From the NCBI RefSeq assembly GCF_965243865.1, contig NZ_OZ251603.1, forward strand, positions 2,790,001 to 2,854,000: a stretch of DNA of 64,000 bases. The letters run 5' to 3'. How positions within the stretch are numbered: the stretch's first letter is position 1; each line of letters starts with the position of its first letter. The notes beneath the pieces are model-generated. The model did not search any database. It had not been told where the DNA came from and worked only from the letters and a program-made list of their open reading frames with translations. This DNA comes from Hyphomicrobium_A sp965243865 (GTDB taxonomy: Bacteria; Pseudomonadota; Alphaproteobacteria; Rhizobiales; Hyphomicrobiaceae). Positions 17,406 to 26,192 of the stretch are shown here, piece after piece. Position numbers and translations under genes: made by a program.

Positions 17406-18467
17406 ATGGCTAAGGCCGAGGTTAAAGCTGGCGGAGCCGGGTCCGATCCGGCCGAGGGAATCCTGCCGTCGCAGGCCATCACCGCGCTGATCGCGGGCGA
17501 CCGGGTCAAGCTGCCGGAGCCGCTGCTGTCGAACCAGCTCCAGCCTGCGAGCCTCGATCTGCGCCTCGGCACCGTGGCGTACCGCGTGCGCGCAAGCTTC
17601 CTGCCCGGCCGCGACGAGAAGGTCGCCACCAAGCTCGATGACCTGCAGATGCACGCCATCTCCCTGTCGCAGGGCGCTGTGCTCGAAACCGGCTGCGTCT
17701 ACGTCGCGCCGCTGCTGGAAGGCCTCGCGCTACCGCCCGAGCTCTGCGCCGCCACCAACCCGAAAAGCTCCACCGGACGTCTCGACGTGTTCACGCGCGT
17801 GATCGCCGACGGCGTTTCCGCCTTCGACCAGATCCCCGCAGGCTATGACGGCCCTCTTTATGCAGAGATCTGCCCGCAGACCTTCCCGGTCGTCGTGCGC
17901 AAGGGATCCCGCCTCTCACAGATCCGTTTCCGGGCGGGCGGTGCGGAAGCAAAGCCCGTGCAGGATATCCCGCTCTCCGTCGACCTCGCGGGGAACGCAG
18001 ATGGTCTCGTCGGCTATCGCGCCAAGCGCCACACGGGCCTCGTTGACGTCGATGCCGTCGGCGCCTGCTCGGTCCTCGATTATTGGGAGCCGATCTATGT
18101 GCGCGACAAGAAGCGCCTGATCCTCGATCCCGACCAGTTCTATATCCTCGCTTCGAAGGAAGCTGTGCACGTGCCACCCGATCAGGCGGCCGAGATGGTG
18201 CCCTTCAATCCGCTCGTCGGCGAATTCCGGGTGCACTACGCGGGCTTCTTTGATCCAGGTTTCGGCCACGCCGAGGCTGGTGGCGCCGGAGCCCGCGCAG
18301 TGCTCGAGGTGCGCTCGCACAAGGTCCCGTTCATCCTTGAGGACGGGCAGACCATCGGCCGCCTCATCTACGAGCGTCTCACCGAGATGCCGGAGATCGT
18401 CTACGGCCGCGACCTCGCCTCGCACTACCAGGCCCAGGGCCTCAAGCTCTCCAAGCACTTCAAGTAG
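17406..18467 (+). CDS. dcd: dCTP deaminase, long alphaproteobacterial form
   Basis: Deaminates dCTP to dUTP for thymidylate synthesis. It has 353 residues, nearly twice the 190-residue enzyme. The first half contains LQPASLDLRLG, NPKSSTGRLDVFTRVI (the nucleotide/catalytic loop) and FPVVVRKGSRLSQIRF. The second half repeats the fold more loosely, with VHYAGFFDPGFG and ARAVLEVRSHKVPFILEDGQ. This tandem form is typical of Rhizobiales. The ATG at 17406 is chosen; the upstream frame to 17301 is in the divergent control region shared with metZ. Confidence 0.88.
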   Translation: MAKAEVKAGGAGSDPAEGILPSQAITALIAGDRVKLPEPLLSNQLQPASLDLRLGTVAYRVRASFLPGRDEKVATKLDDLQMHAISLSQGAVLETGCVYVAPLLEGLALPPELCAATNPKSSTGRLDVFTRVIADGVSAFDQIPAGYDGPLYAEICPQTFPVVVRKGSRLSQIRFRAGGAEAKPVQDIPLSVDLAGNADGLVGYRAKRHTGLVDVDAVGACSVLDYWEPIYVRDKKRLILDPDQFYILASKEAVHVPPDQAAEMVPFNPLVGEFRVHYAGFFDPGFGHAEAGGAGARAVLEVRSHKVPFILEDGQTIGRLIYERLTEMPEIVYGRDLASHYQAQGLKLSKHFK

Positions 18468-18477
18468 CGCACGACCC

Positions 18478-18660
18478 TGTCATCCCGGGCGGCGCAGCAC
18501 ATACTTCCGTCACGGCCACGCAGGTGGCCGTCCACGCCAGCTTAAGCATTCTCGGCGTCGGACGCTGCCACGGGAAACTTGCAATTGTCGGCGCTTCGTA
18601 ATCGCCAGGCGAGCGCCCCGACAGTGGCGTGGATGGCCGACTTCTCGGCCATGACGGAGT
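18478..18660. repeat. Palindromic extragenic repeat (CGTCATGGCCAC family)
   Basis: CGTCACGGCCACGCAGGTGG at 18508 onward, with CCGTCCACGCC behind it, is matched in inverted form by GGCGTGGATGGCC and CGGCCATGACGG near 18626-18656, enclosing about 80 bases. It starts with a short GTCATCCCGGG stretch like the other repeat family. A second copy is at 62451-62564. The region between dcd and the next gene has no coding signal. Confidence 0.65.
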
Positions 18661-18745
18661 GAGGAGACGGCCGGACGATCTCAGGGGAGACGTGCGAGGC
18701 AATACAACTCGCCGTTCCTTAAGGCATGCCCGCTAGCATCGCAGC

Positions 18746-19051
18746 ATGGAACACCTGCTCCAGATCGATCCCTGGCTCGCCCTCGGCGTTGTCGCCGCCA
18801 CGGCCCTGACCGACGCCGTCTACGTGATGTTCACGTCCTCGGTCATCCACCGCCGCCGCTTCGCGGCCGCCAACTACAGCGCGCTCTGGTACACGCTCTC
18901 CTCGTTCGCGGTGATCAGCTACACCAACAATTGGGTGTACGTCGTCTTCGCCGCGTTCGGCTCCTGGATCGGCGCTTACCTGTCGATGACGTACCTGCAC
19001 CGCCCGCCCGGCAAGCCACCCGCGCCGCTCGCACCCGAGGCCAGCGAGTAA
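18746..19051 (+). CDS. Small hypothetical membrane protein
   Basis: 101 residues with three likely membrane segments (about 8-30, 43-60 and 64-84) and a short Pro-rich C-terminal tail. There is no recognisable catalytic motif. Third-position GC is high and the frame is clean, so it is probably real. It converges with the DUF3299 gene, leaving only 7 bases between their stops. The family is not recognised; similarly sized, functionally unassigned membrane proteins are common in Rhizobiales. Confidence 0.7.
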   Translation: MEHLLQIDPWLALGVVAATALTDAVYVMFTSSVIHRRRFAAANYSALWYTLSSFAVISYTNNWVYVVFAAFGSWIGAYLSMTYLHRPPGKPPAPLAPEASE

Positions 19052-19058
19052 ACTCGCG

Positions 19059-19625
19059 TTACTCCTTGCGGTGCTCCACGGCGTCCGCATCGATCGTGTA
19101 TCCGGCATCGGCAAGACCGGTGAACGCCGGCTCCGTCTTGATCGTGCCCGTCACCCAAACGGGATCGAACTGCCCGCCGATCTCGAAGCCCTTCTCCGAT
19201 TTCACATAGACGATCTGGTTCGCGGGCGGCGGCGGCACGTGAATGCACGCGCCGACGAACGGCACCAGCAGAAACTCTTTGACCGACGTTGCCTCGAAAT
19301 CGAGCGGCACCACGTAGCCGCCGATCTTCACCCGCTTGCCGTTATATTCGGTAACAACGCGCGGCGGCTGATTGCCACCCGGTTGCTTGCGCTTCACCGA
19401 CATGAAGCCGCCCTCGGCAAGCGGTGGAGGGGGCGCCCCGCCGTCATCCGGCGCCGGCTGCGAACCAGCAAAGAACGTCTTCGGCTTCAGCGCATTCATC
19501 TGCTGCGCGGGCGGCATGAGCTTCGCCCACGTGATGTCGATAGGCGCATCCGCGGCGAGCACGGGGGAGAGCACCCCCTGCACCGCAAACAGCGCTACAC
19601 CAATGCCGCAATAAGCTTTTCTCAT
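19059..19625 (-). CDS. DUF3299 periplasmic protein of the zinc-uptake operon
   Basis: 188 residues with a signal peptide (about 1-24, ending VLAADA). The core VKIGGYVVPLDFEATSVKEF, then FVGACIHVPPPPANQIVYV, is the DUF3299 signature. ATG 19625 follows GGAGAAG; an alternative ATG at 19637 overlaps the permease stop. It is the last of five genes with an FtsX permease, ABC ATPase and ZrgA-like DUF2796 protein, the arrangement reported for the Zur-controlled zrg zinc system. It is probably a soluble or envelope accessory factor; no enzymatic function is known. Confidence 0.8.
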   Translation of the reverse strand: MRKAYCGIGVALFAVQGVLSPVLAADAPIDITWAKLMPPAQQMNALKPKTFFAGSQPAPDDGGAPPPPLAEGGFMSVKRKQPGGNQPPRVVTEYNGKRVKIGGYVVPLDFEATSVKEFLLVPFVGACIHVPPPPANQIVYVKSEKGFEIGGQFDPVWVTGTIKTEPAFTGLADAGYTIDADAVEHRKE

Positions 19626-19636
19626 CGTCTTCTCCA

Positions 19637-20911
19637 TCACGTGCGCACTGTCATGCCGTCGGCCAGCGACAGCCGGTAGGCGCGCATCGCCGGCAGCAGG
19701 CCGGCAAGGAACCCAGCGACGACGATGCCACCGAGCATTATCCACTCCCGCGCCGTCGGCGCGTTGATATCGAGGTTGAGGCCATACGTAGCGTCGACCC
19801 ATGGCCGCAGCACCAGCAGCGCGCCATAGAGCATGGCCACGCCGAGCACGACACCCGCTAAGGTCAGCAGCCCCGCCTCCGTTGCGAGCAGCCCCAGAAC
19901 GGTCGTTGGCCGCGCGCCCACCGAGCGCAGGATCGCCATCTCCCGGCGGCGCTCATTCAGTGTCGTCAGGATCATCGTCACCATGCCGAGCAGCGCGGTG
20001 GCGACCACCATCGCCGACACCACCGACAACGCGGTTTCCGCCGTGCCGACGAGGCCCCACAATTCCTGCAGCGCGGCGCCTGGCATGATCGCCGACAGCG
20101 GCTCTTCCGAATAGCCGTTGATCGCCCGCTGCAGCTTGAAAGTTGCGAGCTTCGACTTCAGCCCGACCAGTGCCGCCGTGATTGCCTTGGGCCTCAAATC
20201 CATCTTGCGCACGTCATCCGCCGAAACGCTCTGCCCTGGCTGCGGCATGCCATTTTGCCAGTCGACGTGGATGGCCTCGATCGCTTCGAGGCTCACATGC
20301 ACCGTGCGGTCGACCGGCGTTCCCGTCTTGGCGAGAATGCCGGAAACCCGGAACGGCTTATCCGCATGCTCGACAAACGAAACCGAGCCGAGCCCGTGCG
20401 CGACGATGATGGGATCGCCCACCTTGTAACCGAGCGCCTTGGCCACATCCGCACCGATCACCGCGTCGAACAGATCCTTGAACGGCCCACCCCCAGCGAA
20501 CGTCAGCCCCTGTCCGTGTCGATACTTGTAGTGCTCGAAATAGTCGGGCGTGGTGCCCAGCACGCGGAAGCCATGATGGCTGTCGCCCAGCGACATCGGC
20601 ACGATCCACGCAACCTCCGGCCGCTTGGCGATATCCTCATAGCTCTTCCACGTGACGTTGTTGGTCGCATTGCCGATGCGGAAGATCGAATAGAGCAGCA
20701 ATTGGATACTGCCTGACCGCGCCCCCACGATCAGGTCTGTGCCCGAGATGGTGTCGGCAAAGCTCTGCCGTGCGCCCGTGCGCACTTTCTCCACGCCCAG
20801 CAACAGCATCACCGAGAATGCAATGGCGAGCACGGTGAGAAACGCGGTCAGCGCCCGGTTGCGCAGCGATTGCATTGCAAGGCGCGGAACGATGTGACGA
20901 TGCACGCTCAT
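19637..20911 (-). CDS. FtsX/MacB-type ABC permease of probable zinc-uptake system
   Basis: 424-residue inner-membrane permease. TM1 is near residues 20-42, followed by a large MacB-like extracytoplasmic domain (about 45-270) and three C-terminal TM segments (about 290-315, 335-360, 385-410). The FtsX coupling element LNERRREMAILRSVGA is present. The start overlaps the ATPase stop by 4 bases (ATGA), so the pair makes one transporter. Alone it resembles lipoprotein-release or DevC-type permeases; the flanking DUF2796 and DUF3299 genes point to metal uptake. Confidence 0.85.
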   Translation of the reverse strand: MSVHRHIVPRLAMQSLRNRALTAFLTVLAIAFSVMLLLGVEKVRTGARQSFADTISGTDLIVGARSGSIQLLLYSIFRIGNATNNVTWKSYEDIAKRPEVAWIVPMSLGDSHHGFRVLGTTPDYFEHYKYRHGQGLTFAGGGPFKDLFDAVIGADVAKALGYKVGDPIIVAHGLGSVSFVEHADKPFRVSGILAKTGTPVDRTVHVSLEAIEAIHVDWQNGMPQPGQSVSADDVRKMDLRPKAITAALVGLKSKLATFKLQRAINGYSEEPLSAIMPGAALQELWGLVGTAETALSVVSAMVVATALLGMVTMILTTLNERRREMAILRSVGARPTTVLGLLATEAGLLTLAGVVLGVAMLYGALLVLRPWVDATYGLNLDINAPTAREWIMLGGIVVAGFLAGLLPAMRAYRLSLADGMTVRT

Positions 20912-21642
20912 GCCGCCGCACTCCGTTGCGAGATGGCGATTTCATCGAGCCGCAGCACCCGGTCGAAACGTTTGCCGAGTTCTTCCTCGTGGCTCACCAT
21001 GATCACCGAGGCACCCGCGGCCTCCGCTTCGGCAAACAACAAGTCGAGGAATGCGAGCTGCCGGTTGCGATCGAGCGCCGATGTCGGCTCGTCGGCAACG
21101 ATCAGCTCGGGAGCCCCGATCAGCGCGCGCGCTGCTGCCACACGTTGCTGCTGGCCGACGCTGAGGCTCGCCGCCGAATGCTCGGCCAGTTCACCGGCAT
21201 CGAGACCGAGGCTCTTCAGTAGCCGCTGTGCCTCCGCATCGGCAGAGCCGTTTCGCGCAGCCCGCTCCGCCCGCGTGCGCGAGAAGCTCAGCGGCAGCAT
21301 CACGTTGTCGAGGATCGAGCCGTACGGAAGCAGGTTGAACATCTGGAAGATGATGCCGAAGTGCTCGGCGCGAAACCTGTCCCGCGCCGCGTTGGACATC
21401 AGCGTGAGGTCGGAGCCGAGCACTTCGAGCTTGCCCGCCGTCGGCGCAACGATTCCGCACAGCAAGCTGAGGAACGTCGACTTTCCGCTCCCCGATGGGC
21501 CAACCAGCAGCACGCGCTCACGCGCGGGAAGCGCGAAGCTGTCGATCGACAGCGAGAATCCGCGCTTGCCCGGCCAGCGAAACCGCACGCCCGTCATGCG
21601 TACGACATCCGGCTTGCCCGCATCTGAGTGGGCCCGCTGCAT
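20908..21642 (-). CDS. ABC transporter ATPase of probable zinc-uptake system
   Basis: 244-residue ATPase of the LolD/MacB class. Walker A is GPSGSGKS, the Q-loop is IIFQMFNLLPYGS, the signature is SVGQQQRVAAARALI, Walker B is LIVADEPTSALD, and the switch histidine is in VSHEEEL. It overlaps the ZrgA-like gene by one base and the permease by four, which indicates translational coupling throughout the operon. All catalytic motifs are intact. Confidence 0.9.
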   Translation of the reverse strand: MQRAHSDAGKPDVVRMTGVRFRWPGKRGFSLSIDSFALPARERVLLVGPSGSGKSTFLSLLCGIVAPTAGKLEVLGSDLTLMSNAARDRFRAEHFGIIFQMFNLLPYGSILDNVMLPLSFSRTRAERAARNGSADAEAQRLLKSLGLDAGELAEHSAASLSVGQQQRVAAARALIGAPELIVADEPTSALDRNRQLAFLDLLFAEAEAAGASVIMVSHEEELGKRFDRVLRLDEIAISQRSAAA

Positions 21643-22256
21643 TACATCAGCCCGCTGAGGTCGAGAGTCGGCTTGGTGCGGCTGACTTCGTAGCTGCTCT
21701 GGCCTTTACTTGTCACGAGGTTGACGGTCAGCGCCTGTGCACCGGCGAAATGCTTGAAGTAGTTGAAGCCGATGCTCGTTAATGCGCTCGGGTTGGAGCA
21801 GGCGAGCTCATACGTCGCGTGGAACTGGTTGTGACCTTCGTGTCCTTCATGGCTGTCATGGTCATGATCGCCCGCCTTGGCATCCTTGGCGTCGTGGTCG
21901 TCTTCGTCATGATGACGCTCAGCCTCAACGGCGACGTCTACCGACGCCACCGTACACTCTGCCGCTGCGGGAACCGGGAACACCTCCAGAACCCGCTGCA
22001 GGATCATCTTCGCCTCGTCCACCATCTGCTTCTGTGCGTCGCTCGTGGCGGCATGCTCGAAGCCGACGATGTCCATGCCGGGCACCTCCAGCTCCATCGA
22101 GATACTCTTGTCTTCTACTGCTATGTTGAGAGTGCCGTGCCCGTGCACGTGGGCGCCGAGCTCGCGATGACCTTCCTCAGCCATGAGTGCGGTCGGCAGC
22201 ACCACTGCGAGGACAATCGCAGCGATGAACGGCGCCGAATGGAAATGCGTGCGCAT
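21642..22256 (-). CDS. ZrgA-like zinc-binding periplasmic protein (DUF2796)
   Basis: 204 residues with a signal peptide (ending LMAEEG). After it come REAHVHGHG-like RELGAHVHGHGTLNIA and LEVPGMDIVGFEHA, the DUF2796 pattern. A His/Asp-rich stretch (about residues 125-150, eight His) is a likely metal-binding loop, and the C-terminal part is typical of ZrgA. ATG 22256 follows GAGGATC; an in-frame TTG at 22274 is less likely. It is the probable substrate-binding partner of the ATPase/permease pair downstream. Zinc as the substrate is inferred from the family. Confidence 0.85.
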   Translation of the reverse strand: MRTHFHSAPFIAAIVLAVVLPTALMAEEGHRELGAHVHGHGTLNIAVEDKSISMELEVPGMDIVGFEHAATSDAQKQMVDEAKMILQRVLEVFPVPAAAECTVASVDVAVEAERHHDEDDHDAKDAKAGDHDHDSHEGHEGHNQFHATYELACSNPSALTSIGFNYFKHFAGAQALTVNLVTSKGQSSYEVSRTKPTLDLSGLM

Positions 22257-22343
22257 TTTGTGATCCTCGATCAAGAACGCTCGCGCGCCTCTATCGGCAC
22301 GCCCACAAGCGGATGCAGCAGTTGGATGAACGGATTGGGTGTT

Positions 22344-22736
22344 CTAGCCGATTGGCCGCGAGGGTGGGGCACGAGCCTGAAACTGCACGCTTGCGCCGTC
22401 GCCAGCCAATGTCGCGACTGCTGGCGCTCGCAGCACAGGGGCAGGAAGAACCTCGGCGGATAATGCAATCGGTGCCGGCAGTACACCCGCGCCTGACGCC
22501 AGCAGCAGCCAGCACAATGGGCAGTCATCGTGCCCGTCCGGGATTGCCGGTGCGCAGTGGGCCGGGCGCACCATGGCCCGGCAGGCAAGCACGTCCGTCT
22601 TGGCCAAAACGTGCAGCGTATGGCGACCGGAAGGCTGGGGATGCACGTGCGCATGCGCCATCAGCACCGCGGCCTGCATCGCGACCGCGAGCAGAGCCAC
22701 CATCACCGGGCTCGATTGACGCCGAAAGAAGCGCAT
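22344..22736 (-). CDS. DUF2946-like protein, first gene of metal operon
   Basis: 130 residues with an N-terminal membrane/signal segment (about 10-30), then a cysteine cluster: one Cys in LACRAM, one in HCAPAI and the pair in DDCPLCWLLL. This CPxCpattern, with flanking hydrophobic and Pro/Ala-rich segments, is characteristic of DUF2946, small proteins often found beside copper or zinc transport genes. It lies 87 bases upstream of the ZrgA-like gene on the same strand. The exact role is unknown; metal sensing or delivery is inference. Confidence 0.7.
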   Translation of the reverse strand: MRFFRRQSSPVMVALLAVAMQAAVLMAHAHVHPQPSGRHTLHVLAKTDVLACRAMVRPAHCAPAIPDGHDDCPLCWLLLASGAGVLPAPIALSAEVLPAPVLRAPAVATLAGDGASVQFQARAPPSRPIG

Positions 22737-22907
22737 GGGGTCTCCGTTGCAGGGGCGACGATAGCGCCGAAAATGGGGCGAGCGAAAGACACTCTTCGTT
22801 AACGCCCAATCTAATTGGTGCTCTCTTGTCCGGAGGTCAGTAAGGCGGCTGTAATCGAGTTCCCCGAACCTGATGCTTGGTCCGCATCTCGTCCCTGGGG
22901 GAGTTCA

Positions 22908-24503
22908 ATGTCTGTCTCGCGTATCGCTTGGTTGGCGCTGCCGGCGCTTTTTATGACGGGCGCCCCCGTCCTGGCCGACCCGCTTCCGGATGCCAACGAG
23001 ATGCGCGAAAGCGTCGTCCGCATCATCGTCGAGACCGACGGCGGGGGTGCGTCCGGCACCGGTTTCATCATCAACAATCATCGGATTATCGTCACCAATA
23101 ATCATGTGGTCCAAGGCGCAACATCGATCGCCATCGGCTTCATGGCCGGCGGCAAGCCGGTGACCGTACCGGCGCGCGTCGTCGACACCAATCCGGACAA
23201 GGACATCGCCATCATTGAAGCGGCGAGCGATATCTTCGGCGAGCCCGTCGTCTTGGCCAACTACCAGACCTCGCCACCGATGACCGTCACTGCAGTTGGC
23301 TACCCCGGGGCGGCCGACGAGGTCCCCGGCTCCAACGTAGCCTCCGTGCTTCTCGAGCCGTCCTATAGCGTCGGCACGGTGGCCCGCGTGCTGCCGAACG
23401 TTGCCAACGTTGGCGGCGATACGCTCATTCAGCACACGGCCGTGATCAACCACGGCAACAGCGGCGGCCCGCTGTTCGATGCATGCGGCCGCGTCATCGG
23501 GATCAACGCGCTGACCATCGAGCCGAGTGAAGCGAGCTCCTACGCGCAAGGCATTTTCTACTCTATCGATGTGCGCGAGTTGCTGCCGATGTTCGAAGAG
23601 AACCTCATCGACGCCCGTATAGCGACCAAACCCTGCACGCCGGGACTAGAGGCGCGCAACGATGTGCCGCCTGCCACCACGAAGGAAGCAGAGGCTGTTG
23701 CATTTGATCGCTTCGCCGCATGCGTCAATGCCCGCCCTTGCGACGCAGAGATTTGCAAGAGCCGCTACCAGCGGCGCGTCTCATCCGAGCTTGCCGGCGG
23801 CCGCGAAGCCGACGTGAGCTTGCGTATGACGGCTGCAGCGCCGCTCTGCACCCAGCAGAACGAAACCGAAGCATTCGCGCAGTTCCAGAGCTGCGCGGAA
23901 GAGAACGCCTGTGATTTCGACGCGCAGTGCGGGCCCAAGCTGGAGCAGTCCCTCCGCCCGGACGTCATGAATAAGCGCCGGCCCCTGTTTGACCGTATCC
24001 GCGCCAAGGCAGCCGACGAGTGCAAGCAGGCGTCAGCTCCTGGCATCTGGCGCGCGGGCCAAACGCAAGAAAACATTTGGACTGCGCGCATCTTCAATGA
24101 TAGCGGCGCGGCGCTCATCGTTACCTGTGTTGTCGGCGGTGACAACTCTGGGGATGGCGCCTTGGAGGTCGACGACGCTGCAGGCAAGCGCGCCCGCTGG
24201 GCCGGGACTAGAGCCGTCCAGATGACCATCGACGACTATAGCGAGCCGCTGCGTCTCGATCTCGAGGTCGCCGGCAACAGCCTGGTTGCCGGTCTCTTGC
24301 ACAAGGAAACGGAAGCTGACCGCGGCTGGTTCAAGGACCTGCTCGGCAAGTTGACGGTCGGTGGCGTGCTGGCTTTGGAGGAGCCGAAAGTCGGGCTCGA
24401 CGAGACGTTCTCGCTCGATGGATCGAAGGATGCGCTGGCGCCGTGCCTAAATGCCAAGTTCGCATCGCGTCAGGCCGACAGCGGCGAGGCCAGCAAGCAA
24501 TAG
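22908..24503 (+). CDS. Secreted trypsin-like serine protease with Cys-rich C-terminal region
   Basis: 531 residues. The ATG at 22908 has GGGGGAG 6 bases upstream and begins a signal peptide ending VLADP. The S1C-type protease domain has the triad H66 (TNNHVV), D99 (DKDIAII) and S185 (HGNSGGPLFD). No PDZ domain follows. Instead there is a region with two Cys-rich segments (about 250-370: FAACVNARPCDAEICKS, then FQSCAEENACDFDAQCG) and a beta-rich C-terminal domain. The substrate is unknown. It is transcribed divergently from the metal operon. CCAAT/ATTGG inverted halves occur at 22806-22818. Confidence 0.85.
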   Translation: MSVSRIAWLALPALFMTGAPVLADPLPDANEMRESVVRIIVETDGGGASGTGFIINNHRIIVTNNHVVQGATSIAIGFMAGGKPVTVPARVVDTNPDKDIAIIEAASDIFGEPVVLANYQTSPPMTVTAVGYPGAADEVPGSNVASVLLEPSYSVGTVARVLPNVANVGGDTLIQHTAVINHGNSGGPLFDACGRVIGINALTIEPSEASSYAQGIFYSIDVRELLPMFEENLIDARIATKPCTPGLEARNDVPPATTKEAEAVAFDRFAACVNARPCDAEICKSRYQRRVSSELAGGREADVSLRMTAAAPLCTQQNETEAFAQFQSCAEENACDFDAQCGPKLEQSLRPDVMNKRRPLFDRIRAKAADECKQASAPGIWRAGQTQENIWTARIFNDSGAALIVTCVVGGDNSGDGALEVDDAAGKRARWAGTRAVQMTIDDYSEPLRLDLEVAGNSLVAGLLHKETEADRGWFKDLLGKLTVGGVLALEEPKVGLDETFSLDGSKDALAPCLNAKFASRQADSGEASKQ

Positions 24504-24548
24504 CTGGAATCGAGCGCGGCGCCGCAGGGCGGCGCCGCCTCGTTTCAC

Positions 24549-25046
24549 CTAGTTCTTACGTGTTCCGCCCTGCCGGCGCAGCTCGCCCGAGGCTGACATC
24601 TGCTCGCCATCAGCGTTCACCGACGTCCAGTCGAGCTTCATGGTGTCTCCGTCGACCGTAAGCTTGAGTTTGCCGTTGAGGCATCCCTGGTCGACTTCCT
24701 CGAAGCTGCCGTAGGTAATCGTCTCGCTGTATTCGTAATGGTCACCGTCGAGATCGCCGGTCAGCACGCCGCCGCACGCTGGATCACCCGGATAGCGGCT
24801 CACGCCGCCACGTGGCGAAACGAAAGTGAGGCGCACGTCGAACGGGTCCTGGTCCGGCTGCGCCGCCTGACCAACCCACGAGCCGACGACGCTGTCGGGA
24901 CGCGGGCCAGGATGCGCGACATTGGCGTTTGCGATGCCAGCACCAACCGCCGCGCCAGAACCAACGAGCAGCGCCAGCAACGCTAGCTTTGAATAACCAA
25001 GGGCCCTGCCGCGCCCCCCACTGTCCTGCTTCACCGTCGCCTCCAA
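24549..25046 (-). CDS. Hypothetical secreted or membrane-anchored protein
   Basis: 165 residues. After a basic N terminus, a hydrophobic segment (about 20-42) is a signal anchor or signal peptide. The mature part contains SVVGSWVGQAAQ near its start, two cysteines (ACGGVLTG and QGCLNGKL) that could form a disulfide, and KLTVDGDTMKLDW, suggesting a small beta-barrel of lipocalin-like or META-like type. The family is not recognised. It converges on the protease gene; between them a GC-rich hairpin (about 24517-24538) may end both transcripts. Confidence 0.7.
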   Translation of the reverse strand: MEATVKQDSGGRGRALGYSKLALLALLVGSGAAVGAGIANANVAHPGPRPDSVVGSWVGQAAQPDQDPFDVRLTFVSPRGGVSRYPGDPACGGVLTGDLDGDHYEYSETITYGSFEEVDQGCLNGKLKLTVDGDTMKLDWTSVNADGEQMSASGELRRQGGTRKN

Positions 25047-25245
25047 ACGATTTCGAGTGAGCGCAGAGCTTGCTTTCGGTGTGCTTGACGGCGGCTTAAG
25101 GCAGCCATCCCCCGTCGTGCATCATGGTTTCCATTGCGGCAACGCCGGGGGCATGGCTCCTACCGATTGCCATCGCGCCAAGCCGGACCGCGTGCCAAAG
25201 TATGCCAAACAAAAATCACAGGAAGTTCGGGAGGAAGCATAGTCC

Positions 25246-25908
25246 ATGAGCCATCTCTACCAGCCCCAGCACCGCGCCCTGCAGGATCGCTTTGCATCGC
25301 GTCCTATGGCCGACCGCATCGAGCAGATCGCCCTCAAGACCGAAATCGGCCCCGAGGAGAAGGCGTTTATCGAAAGCCGTGATTTCTTCTTCCTAACGAC
25401 TGTCGACGGCGAGGGGCGCCCCACGGTCTCATATAAGGGCGGCGCGTCCGGGTTCGTGCGCGTCATCGACGATCAGCACATCATGTTTCCGAGCTACGAC
25501 GGCAACGGCATGTACCTGTCGATGGGCAACATCACCGCCCATCCGCAGGTCGGCTTCCTGTTCATCGATTTCGAGCGCCCGTTTCGCCTGCGCGCGCAGG
25601 GCATCGCCGAGATTACCGATGCGCCCGAGTGCCTCGATGCGTTCGACGAAGCCGAGCTCGTCGTGCGTGTGAAGCTGACCGAGCTTTGGATGAACTGCCC
25701 GCGCTACATCCACCGCTATCAGCGCGTGAAGTCCTCCCGCTACGTCCCCCAGCCCGGTGTCGAGACTCCGCTGTGCGAATGGAAGCGCATCGACGGCATC
25801 CAGGATGTGCTGCGCCCCACAGAGGTTGAGCAAGTCGCAAAGTCGGGTGGAACTATCGGAATCGATGAGTGGATCGGCCGCGTCGTCACCGGGGACGAAA
25901 ACGCCTGA
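25246..25908 (+). CDS. Pyridoxamine 5'-phosphate oxidase-like FMN-binding protein
   Basis: 220 residues with a split-barrel flavin-reductase fold. Typical pieces are FFFLTTVDGEGRPTVSYKGG (near residue 46) and YLSMGNITAHPQVGFLFIDF, followed by LRAQGIAEI. True PdxH signatures are missing, so it is a general PNPOx-like flavoprotein, probably a reductase of unknown substrate. GGGAGG lies about 13 bases before the ATG. It stands alone, with a long perfect-looking palindrome just downstream. Confidence 0.82.
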   Translation: MSHLYQPQHRALQDRFASRPMADRIEQIALKTEIGPEEKAFIESRDFFFLTTVDGEGRPTVSYKGGASGFVRVIDDQHIMFPSYDGNGMYLSMGNITAHPQVGFLFIDFERPFRLRAQGIAEITDAPECLDAFDEAELVVRVKLTELWMNCPRYIHRYQRVKSSRYVPQPGVETPLCEWKRIDGIQDVLRPTEVEQVAKSGGTIGIDEWIGRVVTGDENA

Positions 25909-25940
25909 GGGCGGCGCGAGCAAGCCTGGGACGAGAAGAC

Positions 25941-25970
25941 AACGCCGCCGGAGCATGCTCCCGCGGCGTT
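25941..25970 (+). terminator. Near-perfect 30-base palindrome after the PNPOx-like gene
   Basis: Arms from 25941 and 25970 pair inward over 13 positions with one C-C mismatch, leaving a CATG loop. It begins 33 bases after the PNPOx-like stop. The T-rich stretch (CCCCTTTT) comes about 8 bases after the arm, so termination is plausible but not certain. Confidence 0.45.
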
Positions 25971-26192
25971 GCTGCCCCTTTTGCGGGGCGGCTCTCCTTG
26001 CGCGTTATCGCGTCAGCCCCACCCCGATGCCGTTTGGCAGCGCAACTCAAGTGGCAGGGCAATCCAGCGCTTTGAATTTGAGCCTCAAATGACGAGACGA
26101 CAACCACCGCTTTTGGCGCAGCTCAGGGCGTCCGCCATGCATTGCGGGCTGGTCTCCGGCCCCGTCGCGGCAACAGCCGCCCGGGTGTCCGG

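Noticed and set aside
22806..22818. CCAAT/ATTGG palindrome as a Zur box
   Set aside because: It does not resemble the AT-rich Zur consensus; too short to call an operator.
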